Assembly: GCF_021401345.1 (NCBI RefSeq)
Contig: NZ_JACBGE010000005.1
Span: forward strand, 166,454 to 230,453
Direction: 5' to 3'
DNA: 64,000 nt
Source of the DNA: Hydrogenophaga sp. NFH-34
Lineage (GTDB): Bacteria; Pseudomonadota; Gammaproteobacteria; Burkholderiales; Burkholderiaceae_C
The position numbers and the translations under genes were made by a program. The notes beneath the pieces are model-generated. The model searched no databases. It was not told the origin of the DNA and saw only the letters and a list, made by a program, of their open reading frames with translations. Of this stretch, positions 46,204 to 56,572 are shown piece after piece; the first letter of the stretch is position 1, and every line of letters starts with the position of its first letter.

Positions 46204-47187
46204 ATGAAACGCCTTCTGACACTGGCCCTCTCGGCCGCAGCGGTTTCGGGCGCCTTCGCCCAAGGCTTCCCCAGCAAGCCCATCACGCTCGTGGTGCCCT
46301 TCGCTGCAGGCGGCCCCACCGATCTGGTGGCCCGCCATCTCGCCGAAGCCATGCGCAAGCCCATGGGCGGTGCCAGCATCGTGGTGGAAAACGCAGCCGG
46401 AGCCGGGGGCACGATCGGTGCCACCAAGGTGGCCCGCGCCACGGCCGACGGCCACACCCTGCTGGTCTGGCACATCGGCATGGCCGCCACCACCAGCCTG
46501 TACCGCAAGCAGCAGTTCAAGCCCCTGGAAGACTTCGAGTACCTGGGCATCATCAACGACGTGCCCATGACCCTGCTGGGTTCGCCCAAGCTGCCGGCCA
46601 ACACCTACCGCGACTTCGAGAACTACATCCGCGCCAACGGCGGCAAGCTCAACCTGGCCCATGCCGGCCTGGGCTCGGCATCGCACATCTGCGGCCTGAT
46701 GTGGCAATCCGCCGTGAAGCTGGACAAGTCGATGACCACCATCGCCTACCGCGGCACGGGTCCGGCCATGAACGACCTGATTGGCGGCCAGATCGACGTG
46801 ATGTGCGACCAGACCACCAACACCACCAGCCAGATCGAAGCCGGTCGCGTGAAGGCCTTCGCCGTCACCACGGCCAAGCCCCTGAGCAACAACAAGGTGC
46901 TCAAGGACTACCCGACGCTGCAGGAAATGGGGCTGAAGGACTTCAACCTCACCATCTGGCACGGCCTCTACGCCCCCAAGGGCACCCCGCCCGACGTGCT
47001 CAAGAAGATCAACGAAGCCATGGTGGCCGCGCTGAAGGATCCGGAGTTCGTCAAGCGCCAGAACGACCTGGGCGCCCTCGTCGCCACCGACAAGCGCGTG
47101 ACCCCGGCCGGCCACAAGGAATTCGTGGCGGCCGAAATCGCCAAGCTCAAGACGGCCATCGAAGCCGCGGGCCAGTTCGCCGACTGA
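46204..47187 (+). CDS. tripartite tricarboxylate transporter substrate-binding protein (Bug/TctC)
   Basis: Extracytoplasmic receptor for a carboxylated small molecule. The 327-residue product has a signal peptide (MKRLLTLALSAAAVSGAFAQ, 20 residues) and the Bug fold (ITLVVPFAAGGPTDLVARHL near 29, ENAAGAGGTIGATKVARA near 62, HAGLGSASHICGLMW near 152). AAGGAGTAAATC precedes the ATG. No TctA/TctB membrane genes are next to it, as is common for the large Bug families of Burkholderiales. It is not clearly part of the upstream liv operon because a 105-base gap intervenes. Confidence 0.9.
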   Translation: MKRLLTLALSAAAVSGAFAQGFPSKPITLVVPFAAGGPTDLVARHLAEAMRKPMGGASIVVENAAGAGGTIGATKVARATADGHTLLVWHIGMAATTSLYRKQQFKPLEDFEYLGIINDVPMTLLGSPKLPANTYRDFENYIRANGGKLNLAHAGLGSASHICGLMWQSAVKLDKSMTTIAYRGTGPAMNDLIGGQIDVMCDQTTNTTSQIEAGRVKAFAVTTAKPLSNNKVLKDYPTLQEMGLKDFNLTIWHGLYAPKGTPPDVLKKINEAMVAALKDPEFVKRQNDLGALVATDKRVTPAGHKEFVAAEIAKLKTAIEAAGQFAD

Positions 47188-47230
47188 ACGCGCCTGACAC
47201 GGCGCCGCTTGGTGCCGTTCTCTCAGCGAC

Positions 47231-47256
47231 CAGCCACCTTCGGGTGGCTGCGTCGT
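47231..47256 (+). terminator. possible terminator after the Bug-family gene
   Basis: CAGCCACC-TTCG-GGTGGCTG hairpin (47231-47250) followed by CGTCGTTTCT. The T-run is short, so strength is uncertain. A second hairpin, GGGGCCG-ctg-CGGCCCC, lies at 47261-47277 in front of the convergent DUF1840 gene. Confidence 0.5.
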
Positions 47257-47280
47257 TTCTGGGGCCGCTGCGGCCCCACC

Positions 47281-47607
47281 TCACACGCCCCAGACCACTT
47301 CCACGCGCGCCTTGGCACAGCGCTCCAGCATGTCGATGAAGGGGGTCGTGCGCAAGCGCAGCGACACCGGATCGAACTGGGGGGAGGGTTCGCCACGGGC
47401 TTCGGCCTCTTCGCGCTGCTGGCGCTGGTGGGCCTCTTCCTCGGCCACCGCGGCGCGCAGCGCGGCGATGGCACCGGGCATCTGGTCGGGCACGATGATG
47501 CCCGGCTGGTCCGGGTCTTTGCCCAGGATTTCGAGCACACGCCGGCCTTGGGGCTCCAGCATCACCAGGTCGGCGGTTTCACGGGACTTGAATCGGTACA
47601 GAGACAT
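47281..47607 (-). CDS. DUF1840 domain-containing protein
   Basis: The 108-residue soluble protein matches the DUF1840 family of betaproteobacteria: MSLYRFKSRETADLVMLEP, then GRRVLEILGKDPDQPGIIVP, a charged helix (AAVAEEEAHQRQQREE) and the ending LRLRTTPFIDMLERC region. Function unknown. It starts 139 bases from the divergent catabolic operon and converges with the Bug gene. Confidence 0.85.
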   Translation of the reverse strand: MSLYRFKSRETADLVMLEPQGRRVLEILGKDPDQPGIIVPDQMPGAIAALRAAVAEEEAHQRQQREEAEARGEPSPQFDPVSLRLRTTPFIDMLERCAKARVEVVWGV

Positions 47608-47746
47608 GCTCGCTTCCTCGTCTGAACAGGATGGCGGAAGCGAATCATTCTGTCACCAAATCGCCGCCGCACGGTCGCGCGCGGGATCCGGCCGCTCCGG
47701 GTAAACCCCCTAGCCATCAAATACTTCATGTCTAAACTAATCAGGC

Positions 47747-50203
47747 ATGAACACTCCACACCCCGCGCTGCAGCGCATCCTGTGCATCGGAGGCGGCCCG
47801 GCGGGCCTCTATTTCGGCCTGCTCATGAAGCAGCGATTTCCGGCACTGGCGGTGACGGTGGTCGAGCGCAACCGGCCCTACGACACCTTCGGCTGGGGTG
47901 TGGTGTTCTCCGACCAGACCCTGGTCAACCTGCGCCGCGCCGATCCGGAAACCGCGCAGGCCATGCAGGACGCCTTCAACCACTGGGACGACATCGAGGT
48001 GTTCTACAAGGGCGCCAGCGTGCGCTCCGGCGGCCATGGCTTCATCGGCATCGGCCGCAAGCGCCTGCTCAACATCCTGCAGGAACGCTGCCAGGCGCTG
48101 GGTGTGGACCTCGTGTTCGAGACCGACGTGACCGATGACCAGGCGCTCGCGCAGCAGTACGGCGCCGACCTGGTGATCGCGTCGGACGGCCTCAACAGCC
48201 GCATCCGCACGCGCTACGCAAGCAGCTTCCAGCCCGACATCGACACCCGGCTGTGCCGCTTTGTCTGGCTGGGCACGAAGAAAACCTTCGACGCTTTCAC
48301 CTTCGCGTTCGAACAGACCGAACACGGCTGGTTCCAGGCCCACGCCTACCAGTTCGACGACGACACCTCCACCTTCATCGTTGAAACGCCCGAGCACGTG
48401 TGGAAGGCCCACGGCATCGAGGACATGAGCCAGGAAGACGGCGTGGCTTTCTGCGAGCGGCTGTTCGCGAAGTACCTCGACGGCAATCCCCTGATCAGCA
48501 ACGCCAAGCACCTGCGCGGCTCGGCCAACTGGATCCGCTTCCCGCGCGTGATCTGCCACACCTGGGTCCACCATCAAGACATTGCCGGCAAACGCACGCC
48601 CATCGTGCTGATGGGCGACGCGGCCCACACCGCCCACTTCTCCATCGGCAGCGGCACCAAGCTGGCGCTGGAAGACGCGATCGACCTGGCCGACGAATTC
48701 AGCCGCGCCGCCGGCACCGACGAGACCATGGAGCAGGTGCTGCAAGGCTACGAAGCCCGGCGCAGCGTCGAGGTGCTCAAGATCCAGAACGCCGCGCGCA
48801 ATTCCACCGAGTGGTTCGAACACGTGGACCGCTACACCGGCATGGAGATCCCGCAATTCGCCTACTCGCTGCTCACGCGCAGCCAGCGCATCAGCCACGA
48901 GAACTTGCGTCTGCGCGACGCCAAGTGGCTGGAAGGTTACGAGTCGTGGCTGCAAGAACGTTTTGCCCCCCACGCTCCACCACTGCGCGGGTCGCTGCCC
49001 CCCGAGGGGGCTGATCCGGCTCGGGGCGGCCCGGCGCCGGATCGCGCGGCGCGGCGTCCCACCCCGCCCATGCTGCTGCCGCTGAAGGTGCGCAGCGTTG
49101 AACTCAAGAACCGCATCGTCGTCTCGCCCATGGCGCAATACCAGGCGCAGGACGGTGTGGTCGGCGACTGGCACCTGATGCACCTGGGCGCTCGCGCCGT
49201 GGGCGGCGCGGCGCTGGTGATGGTCGAGATGACCAGCCCCACGCCCGAAGGCCGCATCACGCCCGGCTGCCCGGGGCTGTGGAACGATGCGCAGCAGGCC
49301 GCCTTCACCCGCATCGTCGATTTCGCCCGCCGACATGGCGGCGCGAAGATGGGCCTGCAGCTCGGCCACAGCGGCCCCAAAGGGTCGACCCAGCGCGGCT
49401 GGGAAGCGATGGACGAGCCGCTGGCCACGGGCAACTGGCCGTTGCTGTCGGCCAGCGCCGTGCCCTATGGCGAGCAGAACCAGGTGCCCAGGGCCATGAC
49501 CCGCGCCGACATGGACGCGATGACCGCAGCCTTCGTCGACTCCACACAACGCGCTGCCGCCGCGGGCTTCGACTGGCTGGAGCTGCACTGCGCCCACGGC
49601 TACCTGCTTTCGGCCTTCATCTGCCCGCTGACCAACCAGCGCCGCGACGCCTACGGCGGCTCGCTCGAGAACCGCTGCCGCTACCCGCTGGAGGTGTTCA
49701 AGGCCATGCGCGCCGCCTGGCCCGCCGACCGGCCTATGAGCGTGCGCATATCGGCCAACGACTGGGCGCCCGGCGGCAACACGTCCGACGACGCGGTCGC
49801 CATCGCGCGCCTGTTCAAGGCGGCGGGCTGCGACGTGATCGACGTGTCCTCCGGCCAGACCACTCGCGCCGCAAAACCCGTCTACGGCCGCATGTACCAG
49901 ACGCCGTTCGCCGACCGCATCCGCAACGAGGTCGACATCCTGACCATGGCCGTCGGCGCCATCAGCGAGGCCGACCACGCCAACAGCATCATCGGCGCCG
50001 GTCGGGCCGACCTCTGCGCCGTGGCCCGCCCGCACCTGGCCGACCCGGCCTGGACGCTGCACGAAGCGGCCAAGCTGCAGACGCGCGCCATCGACTGGCC
50101 CCTGCCCTACCTCAGCGGCCGCGACCAGCTCTACCGCGAGATCGCCCGCCAGCAAGCGCTGCAAGGCAGCGTGATCGCACCAGACCCGGCCGAAACCGCA
50201 TGA
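47747..50203 (+). CDS. fused FAD monooxygenase/OYE reductase (anthraniloyl- or salicylyl-CoA type)
   Basis: An 818-residue fusion. Residues ~1-405 are a flavoprotein aromatic hydroxylase (FAD motif [17 protein letters not shown], second FAD motif [20 protein letters not shown] near 287). Residues ~442-800 are an Old-Yellow-Enzyme NADH:flavin oxidoreductase ([48 protein letters not shown]). This pairing is the hallmark of 2-aminobenzoyl-CoA monooxygenase/reductase, which dearomatises anthraniloyl-CoA; databases also label it salicylyl-CoA 5-hydroxylase/oxidoreductase. The linker (~residues 406-441) is proline/arginine-rich and is coded by a hairpin repeat. Its stop overlaps the MarR start (ATGA). 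Confidence 0.9.
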   Translation: MNTPHPALQRILCIGGGPAGLYFGLLMKQRFPALAVTVVERNRPYDTFGWGVVFSDQTLVNLRRADPETAQAMQDAFNHWDDIEVFYKGASVRSGGHGFIGIGRKRLLNILQERCQALGVDLVFETDVTDDQALAQQYGADLVIASDGLNSRIRTRYASSFQPDIDTRLCRFVWLGTKKTFDAFTFAFEQTEHGWFQAHAYQFDDDTSTFIVETPEHVWKAHGIEDMSQEDGVAFCERLFAKYLDGNPLISNAKHLRGSANWIRFPRVICHTWVHHQDIAGKRTPIVLMGDAAHTAHFSIGSGTKLALEDAIDLADEFSRAAGTDETMEQVLQGYEARRSVEVLKIQNAARNSTEWFEHVDRYTGMEIPQFAYSLLTRSQRISHENLRLRDAKWLEGYESWLQERFAPHAPPLRGSLPPEGADPARGGPAPDRAARRPTPPMLLPLKVRSVELKNRIVVSPMAQYQAQDGVVGDWHLMHLGARAVGGAALVMVEMTSPTPEGRITPGCPGLWNDAQQAAFTRIVDFARRHGGAKMGLQLGHSGPKGSTQRGWEAMDEPLATGNWPLLSASAVPYGEQNQVPRAMTRADMDAMTAAFVDSTQRAAAAGFDWLELHCAHGYLLSAFICPLTNQRRDAYGGSLENRCRYPLEVFKAMRAAWPADRPMSVRISANDWAPGGNTSDDAVAIARLFKAAGCDVIDVSSGQTTRAAKPVYGRMYQTPFADRIRNEVDILTMAVGAISEADHANSIIGAGRADLCAVARPHLADPAWTLHEAAKLQTRAIDWPLPYLSGRDQLYREIARQQALQGSVIAPDPAETA
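48970..49043 (+). repeat. hairpin repeat forming the interdomain linker
   Basis: Two strong hairpins lie inside the coding sequence: GCCCCC-cga-GGGGGC (48997-49011) and GATCCGGC/GCCGGATC (49013-49020 and 49036-49043). The text CGCTGCCCCCCGAGGGGGCT resembles a common intergenic repeat of Comamonadaceae, from memory. It codes a Pro/Gly/Arg-rich stretch between the two enzyme domains. Confidence 0.6.
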
Positions 50204-50685
50204 ACACCCCGCTCGACACCCTCGACCTCGAAGCCCGCGCGCACAGCGAACACGCGCAGGAGCTGCGCCTGTGGCTGCGGCTGCTGGCCTGCTCGCAACT
50301 GATCGAGAAGCGCGTGCGCACGGGCCTGCGCGAGCAGTTCGACACCACCCTGCCGCGCTTCGACCTGATGGCCCAGCTCGAACGCCACCCCGAGGGCCTG
50401 AAGATGAAGGAGCTGTCGCAGCGCCTCATGGTCACCGGCGGCAACGTCACCGGCATCACCGACCAGCTCGTCGCCGAAGGGCTGGTCGAGCGCATGGGCG
50501 TCGAGGGCGACCGCCGCGCGTTCCTCGTGCGCCTCACGCCCGACGGCCGCAGCGCCTTCGAACGCATGGCCGTGCAGCACGAGCAATGGATCGTGCAGGC
50601 CTTCGAAGGCCTGAGCCCCAAAGACCTCGACCACCTGCACCGGCTGCTGGGCAAGGTCAAGCAACACCAACTGGACCTCGAATGA
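50200..50685 (+). CDS. MarR-family transcriptional regulator
   Basis: The 161-residue regulator is embedded in the aryl-CoA operon: its ATG overlaps the upstream stop, and its stop overlaps the next start (ATGA both times). The winged helix is visible ([20 protein letters not shown] near 69-88, [17 protein letters not shown] near 103). MarR proteins in such operons usually sense the aryl-CoA intermediate and repress the operon; that is an inference here. No single operator stands out in the 139-base upstream gap. Confidence 0.92.
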   Translation: MNTPLDTLDLEARAHSEHAQELRLWLRLLACSQLIEKRVRTGLREQFDTTLPRFDLMAQLERHPEGLKMKELSQRLMVTGGNVTGITDQLVAEGLVERMGVEGDRRAFLVRLTPDGRSAFERMAVQHEQWIVQAFEGLSPKDLDHLHRLLGKVKQHQLDLE

Positions 50686-51536
50686 AACACCCCATCCCCG
50701 ACCACAACCCCATGCGCGGGCAGTACCGCGCCGTCGCCGCGCAGGCACCGAGCCACTTCGCGCTCAGCGTGGCCGACGGCGTGGCCACCGTCACGCTCAA
50801 CCGGCCCGAACGCAAGAACCCGCTGACCTTCGATTCCTACGCCGAGCTGCGCGACTGGTTCCTCGGCCTGCAGCGCGCCACCGACATCAAGGCGGTGGTG
50901 GTCACGGGCGCGGGCGGCAACTTCTGCTCCGGCGGCGACGTGCACGAAATCATCGGCCCGCTCACCCAGATGACCATGCCCGAGTTGCTGGCCTTCACCC
51001 GCATGACCGGGGCCCTGGTCAGCGCCATGCGCGCCTGCCCGCAGCCCATCGTCGCCGCGCTCGACGGCGTGTGTGCCGGCGCCGGCGCGATGATGGCGCT
51101 CGCGTCCGACCTGCGCCTGGGCACGCCCGCGGCCACGGTGGCTTTCCTGTTCACCCGCGTCGGCCTGGCCGGTGCCGACATGGGCGCCTGCGCCCTGCTG
51201 CCGCGCATGATCGGCCAGGGCCGCGCCAGCGAACTGCTGTTCACCGGCCGCGCGATGACCGCGCCCGAGGGCCACGCCTGGGGCTTCTTCAACGCCCTGC
51301 ACGACAGCGACGCCCTACTGCCCGCCGCGCACAAGCTGGCGTCGCAACTGGCGCAGGGCCCGACCTTCGCCCACGGCATGACCAAGACCATGCTGCACCA
51401 GGAATGGGCCATGACGCTGGACCAGGCCATCGAAGCCGAAGCCCAGGCCCAGGCCATCTGCATGCAGACGCAGGACTTCCGCCGCGCCTACGAAGCGTTT
51501 GCCGCGAAACAGCGACCTCAGTTCGAAGGCGATTGA
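50682..51536 (+). CDS. enoyl-CoA hydratase/isomerase family protein
   Basis: The 284-residue crotonase-fold protein carries both oxyanion-hole segments, [15 protein letters not shown] near residue 75 and [20 protein letters not shown] near 128, and [20 protein letters not shown] near 170. It probably hydrates or hydrolyses an unsaturated or cyclic acyl-CoA after ring reduction. The gene is coupled to the MarR gene (ATGA) and followed 11 bases later by the acyl-CoA dehydrogenase. The catalytic Glu positions suggest hydratase rather than plain isomerase activity, but this is not certain. Confidence 0.9.
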   Translation: MKHPIPDHNPMRGQYRAVAAQAPSHFALSVADGVATVTLNRPERKNPLTFDSYAELRDWFLGLQRATDIKAVVVTGAGGNFCSGGDVHEIIGPLTQMTMPELLAFTRMTGALVSAMRACPQPIVAALDGVCAGAGAMMALASDLRLGTPAATVAFLFTRVGLAGADMGACALLPRMIGQGRASELLFTGRAMTAPEGHAWGFFNALHDSDALLPAAHKLASQLAQGPTFAHGMTKTMLHQEWAMTLDQAIEAEAQAQAICMQTQDFRRAYEAFAAKQRPQFEGD

Positions 51537-51547
51537 AGGAGCACGCC

Positions 51548-52750
<1,203 letters not shown>

Positions 52751-52863
52751 AGCACCGCCCTGCGCCGCTGACGCGGCGTTCCCCCGATCTGGCGCGCTTT
52801 CAGCGTTGGGAAGGGACGCGCACCCAATGGCCCGGAGAAGCCGGTTCCGCGGGTGCCTGGGGT
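52751..52863 (+). repeat. structured intergenic repeat, copy F
   Basis: Begins at the base after the acyl-CoA dehydrogenase stop and ends 36 bases before the ligase start. AGCACCGCCCTGCGCCGCTG starts it and CCCGGAGAAGCCGG is the inner hairpin. The outer stem is GCACCC/GGGTGC. The central C-rich/G-rich hairpin is weaker than in copies A, C and D. Confidence 0.75.
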
Positions 52864-52898
52864 TGAAGCACCTGGCTCGCAGAATGAAGGAGACCCCC

Positions 52899-54632
52899 AT
52901 GCCATCCGCGCAAACCGACACCTTCGTGCACAACCGCCTGCCACCGCGCGAGCAATGGCCCGATCTGCGCGACGACCAGCCTGAACGGCGATCGCTGCCG
53001 GCCCAGATCAACGCCGTGCAGGCGCTGTTCGACCGCGCCTTCGCCGCCGGCCATGCTCACCGCCCGCTGTTCCGCAGCGACGAACGCACCCTGAGCTACG
53101 CGCAGGCCCGTGCCGAAGTGAATCGCATCGCCAACGTGCTGGCCGGCCTCGGCCTGCAGCCCGGCAACCGGGTGCTGCTGCGCGGCGGCAATTCGGTGGC
53201 GATGGCGCTGGCCTGGCTGGCCGTGGTGCAGAGCGGGCTGATCGCGGTGGCCACCATGCCGCTGCTGCGCGCCACCGAGCTCAAGGCCATCATCGACAAG
53301 GCCCGGCCCTCGGCCGCGCTCTGCGACGTGAAGCTTCAGGACGAACTCCGGGCCGCGCTGGCGCAGAGCCCGGACACCACCGCCCTACCGCTGCGCCTGT
53401 TCAACACCGGCGACGCCGCGGTGGCCTTGTCCGATGGTCCGCAGGGCCGTCCCCAGGACGCTCGCTCGCCGTCGGCCAGCCTGTCTTCACCCGCTTCAGG
53501 GGCACACACGCTGTCGCTGGAAGCGCTGGCCCGGCACGCCAGCGACCACGCCGCGCCCTGCCCCACCCACGGCGACGACATCGCGCTGCTGGCCTTCACC
53601 TCGGGCACCACCGGCAGCCCCAAGGCGGCCGTGCACACGCACCGCGACGTGCTGGCCGCCTGCGAAACCTGGCCGCGCCACGTGCTGCGCGCCACGCCCG
53701 ACGACATCGTCATGGGCTCGCCGCCGCTGGCCTTCACCTTCGGCCTCGGTGGCCTGCTGATCTTCCCGATGTGGGCCGGCGCCTCGGTCTATTTCCCCAG
53801 CATTCCCTACACGCCCGAAGCGATGGTCAAGCTGATCGCCCAGGTCGGCGCCACCATCTGCTACACCGCGCCCACCTTCTACCGCCAGATGGCACCGTTC
53901 GCGCAGCGCCTCGGCGTCGGCCGGCTGCGCCTGAGCGTGAGTGCGGGCGAAGGTCTGCCCGATGCCACGCGCCAATTGTGGAAGGCCGCCACGCGGCTGG
54001 AAATGCTCGACGGCATCGGCGCCACCGAGATGTTCCACATCTTCATCTCGGCCGCGCCCGCCGACGTGAAACCGGGCGCCATCGGCCGCGTGGTGCCGGG
54101 TTACGAAGCGAAGATCGTCGACGACCAGGGCCACGAGCTGCCGCGCGGTCAGGTCGGCCGCCTCGCGGTCAGAGGGCCGACCGGCTGCCGCTACCTCGAC
54201 GACCCGCGCCAGACGGTCTACGTGCAGGACGGCTGGAACTACCCCGGCGACGCCTTCCTGCAGGACGACGACGGCTACTTCGTCTACCAGGCGCGCACCG
54301 ACGACATGATCATCACCGCTGGCTACAACGTCGCCGGCCCCGAGGTCGAGGCCGCGCTGCTGCAGCACCCGGCGGTGGCCGAATGCGGCGTGGTCGGCAA
54401 GGCCGACGATCAGCGCGGCATGATCATCCTGGCCTACGTGGTGCTGCGCGCCGGGCATGCTGCCGACGCGGCCCAGGTCAAGGCGCTGCAGGACCACGTC
54501 AAGCACACACTGGCCCCCTACAAATACCCGCGCGAGGTGCGCTTCGTCGACAGCCTGCCTCGCACCGAAACCGGCAAACTGCAGCGCTTTGCGCTGCGCA
54601 AGCTGGCCACCGCCGCCCCTTCTGGAAGCTGA
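52899..54632 (+). CDS. benzoate-CoA ligase family enzyme (probable 2-aminobenzoate-CoA ligase)
   Basis: A 577-residue AMP-forming aryl-CoA ligase. Motifs are the P-loop FTSGTTGSPKAAVHTHRDV near residue 233, IGATEMFHIFISA near 374, the hinge YQARTDDMIITAGYNVAGPE near 465 and catalytic LPRTETGKLQRFALRK near 552. It is longer than typical (about 530-540) because of a Ser/Pro/Arg-rich insert near 180-205 coded by 53430-53510. AAGGAGA precedes ATG 52899. It activates the aromatic acid that the fused monooxygenase/reductase then uses. The exact aromatic acid is inferred from the operon. Confidence 0.88.
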   Translation: MPSAQTDTFVHNRLPPREQWPDLRDDQPERRSLPAQINAVQALFDRAFAAGHAHRPLFRSDERTLSYAQARAEVNRIANVLAGLGLQPGNRVLLRGGNSVAMALAWLAVVQSGLIAVATMPLLRATELKAIIDKARPSAALCDVKLQDELRAALAQSPDTTALPLRLFNTGDAAVALSDGPQGRPQDARSPSASLSSPASGAHTLSLEALARHASDHAAPCPTHGDDIALLAFTSGTTGSPKAAVHTHRDVLAACETWPRHVLRATPDDIVMGSPPLAFTFGLGGLLIFPMWAGASVYFPSIPYTPEAMVKLIAQVGATICYTAPTFYRQMAPFAQRLGVGRLRLSVSAGEGLPDATRQLWKAATRLEMLDGIGATEMFHIFISAAPADVKPGAIGRVVPGYEAKIVDDQGHELPRGQVGRLAVRGPTGCRYLDDPRQTVYVQDGWNYPGDAFLQDDDGYFVYQARTDDMIITAGYNVAGPEVEAALLQHPAVAECGVVGKADDQRGMIILAYVVLRAGHAADAAQVKALQDHVKHTLAPYKYPREVRFVDSLPRTETGKLQRFALRKLATAAPSGS

Positions 54633-54636
54633 CCCC

Positions 54637-55029
54637 ATGACCCTCCTGCAACCGCCCGGCTGGGCACAACCCCGGGGCTACGCCAACGGCGTCGCCGCCA
54701 AAGGCACCCTCGTCTTCGTCGGCGGCCAGATCGGCTGGAATGGCGACCAGCAGTTCGAGAGCGACGACTTCATCGCCCAGACGAAACAGGCGCTGCTGAA
54801 CGTGCGCGCGGTGCTCGCCTGCGCGGGCGCCGGCCCCGAGCACATGGTGCGCATGACCTGGTACATCGTCGACCGCGACGAATACAACGCGCGCCTGGCC
54901 GAACTCGGCCCGGTCTACCGCGAAGTGCTCGGCCGGCATTTCCCGGCCATGACCTGCGTGGAAGTCAGCCGCCTGGTGGAAACGCGTGCCCAGGTCGAGA
55001 TCGAGGTCACGGCCGTGCTGCCGGACTGA
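54637..55029 (+). CDS. RidA/YjgF-family enamine/imine deaminase
   Basis: The 130-residue protein starts 5 bases after the ligase stop. It has the RidA fold and key residues: GTLVFVGGQIGWN near 27, VRAVLACAGAGPEHMVRMTWYI (first 20: VRAVLACAGAGPEHMVRMTW) and FPAMTCVEVSRLVETRAQVE with the conserved Arg near 115. RidA proteins hydrolyse reactive enamines/imines. In this operon it would fit release of ammonia from an amino-substituted alicyclic intermediate, which supports the 2-aminobenzoate reading. It is the last gene of the operon. Confidence 0.9.
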   Translation: MTLLQPPGWAQPRGYANGVAAKGTLVFVGGQIGWNGDQQFESDDFIAQTKQALLNVRAVLACAGAGPEHMVRMTWYIVDRDEYNARLAELGPVYREVLGRHFPAMTCVEVSRLVETRAQVEIEVTAVLPD

Positions 55030-55050
55030 CAGGCGCCAGTCATCCGGTCA

Positions 55051-55076
55051 AAAAAAGAGGGGCCGCAAGGCCCCTC
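55051..55076 (-). terminator. Rho-independent terminator of the pntAB operon
   Basis: On the minus strand GAGGGGCC-TTGC-GGCCCCTC followed by a run of six T (the A-run at 55051-55056). It lies 42-67 bases past the pntB stop. It is less suited to the plus-strand RidA operon, where no T-run follows. Confidence 0.82.
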
Positions 55077-55117
55077 CTGGCTGGGCAGAGCGCGCTGCCC
55101 CCGCGGCCGCCGGCCGA

Positions 55118-56536
55118 TCAGGCCTTCAAAGCCACCAGCACCTCGTCCAGCATCTTCTTGGCGTCGCCGAACAGCATGCGGTTGTTCTCTTTGTAGAACA
55201 GCGGGTTGTCCACACCCGCATAGCCGCTGGCCATGGAGCGCTTCATGACGATGCTGGTCTTGGCCTTCCAGACCTCCAGCACCGGCATGCCGGCGATCGG
55301 GCTGGTGGGGTCGTCCTGCGCGGCCGGGTTCACGATGTCGTTGGCGCCGATGACCATGGCCACGTCGGTGTCGGGGAAGTCGTCGTTGATCTCGTCCATC
55401 TCCAGCACGATGTCGTAGGGCACCTTGGCTTCGGCCAGCAGCACGTTCATGTGGCCCGGCATGCGGCCGGCCACCGGGTGGATACCGAAGCGCACGCTCA
55501 CGCCCCTGTCGCGCAGGGTCTTGGTGATTTCCTGCACCGTGTGCTGGGCCTGCGCCACGGCCATGCCGTAGCCCGGCACGATGATCACGCTCTTGGCATC
55601 GCGCAGCAGCTCGGCGGTTTCGGTGGCCACCACCGGCACCACTTCGCCCTGCGGCTCGGCGGCCGCGCCATCGGCCTTGGCGGCCGGCTTGCCCGCACCG
55701 CTGCCGAAACCGCCGGCGATCACACTGATGAAGTTGCGGTTCATCGCGTTGCACATGATGTAGCTCAGGATCGCGCCCGACGAGCCCACCAATGCACCTG
55801 TGACGATCAGCAGATCGTTGCTGAGCATGAAGCCGGTGGCCGCTGCGGCCCAGCCGGAATAGCTGTTGAGCATGGAAACGACCACGGGCATGTCGGCGCC
55901 GCCGATGGCCATGACCATGTGGATGCCGAACAGCAGGGCAATCACGGTCATGATGATCAGCGGCGTCATGCCGGCCTGCACGTCGGGTGCGTTCAGGAAG
56001 GCGCGGCCGAACCAGATCACCACCAGCAGGCCGGCCAGGTTGAGCCAGTGGCGCGCCGGCAGCAGCAGCGGCTTGCCGCCGATCTTGCCGTTGAGCTTGC
56101 CGAAGGCGATGAGCGAGCCCGAGAAGGTGACCGCCCCGATGAGGATGCCGATGTAGATCTCGATTTCGTGGATCGCCTTTTCGGCGCCCTCGAACTGCAG
56201 CGAGGTGTCGACGTAGCTGGCGAAGCCCACCAGGCAGGCGGCCAGGCCCACCAGGCTGTGCATCAGCGCCACGAGTTCGGGCATCTGGGTCATCTTGACC
56301 GTGCGCGCGGCGTACAGGCCGATGCTGCCGCCGATCACCAGCGCACCGACGATCCACGGCAGCGCGGCCGGCGACACGCGCGGGCCGAACACCGTGGCCA
56401 GCACGGCCAGCGTCATGCCGATGATGCCGTAGAGGTTGCCGCGCCGCGACGATTCCGGGTTGGACAGGCCACCCAGGCTGAGGATGAAAAGAATGGCGGC
56501 GCCGAGATAGGCGACCGTGGCCAGGCTTTGGGACAT
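55118..56536 (-). CDS. pntB: NAD(P) transhydrogenase subunit beta
   Basis: Proton-pumping transhydrogenase subunit that binds NADP(H). The 472-residue product (E. coli 462) has about nine membrane helices in residues 1-280 and then the soluble dIII domain: [16 protein letters not shown] near 317, [20 protein letters not shown] near 350 and [13 protein letters not shown] near 395. The terminal [17 protein letters not shown] is diagnostic. It follows pntA by 36 bases on the same strand and ends at a good terminator. Confidence 0.96.
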   Translation of the reverse strand: MSQSLATVAYLGAAILFILSLGGLSNPESSRRGNLYGIIGMTLAVLATVFGPRVSPAALPWIVGALVIGGSIGLYAARTVKMTQMPELVALMHSLVGLAACLVGFASYVDTSLQFEGAEKAIHEIEIYIGILIGAVTFSGSLIAFGKLNGKIGGKPLLLPARHWLNLAGLLVVIWFGRAFLNAPDVQAGMTPLIIMTVIALLFGIHMVMAIGGADMPVVVSMLNSYSGWAAAATGFMLSNDLLIVTGALVGSSGAILSYIMCNAMNRNFISVIAGGFGSGAGKPAAKADGAAAEPQGEVVPVVATETAELLRDAKSVIIVPGYGMAVAQAQHTVQEITKTLRDRGVSVRFGIHPVAGRMPGHMNVLLAEAKVPYDIVLEMDEINDDFPDTDVAMVIGANDIVNPAAQDDPTSPIAGMPVLEVWKAKTSIVMKRSMASGYAGVDNPLFYKENNRMLFGDAKKMLDEVLVALKA

Positions 56537-56572
56537 ATCGTTGTGCCTTTGGTGTTCTTGTTATCGGGTGAT

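Noticed and set aside
47747..50203. Treating the flavoenzyme gene as two separate genes with the second starting at ATG 49070
   Set aside because: The frame is unbroken through the linker, and fused homologues of this domain order are known.
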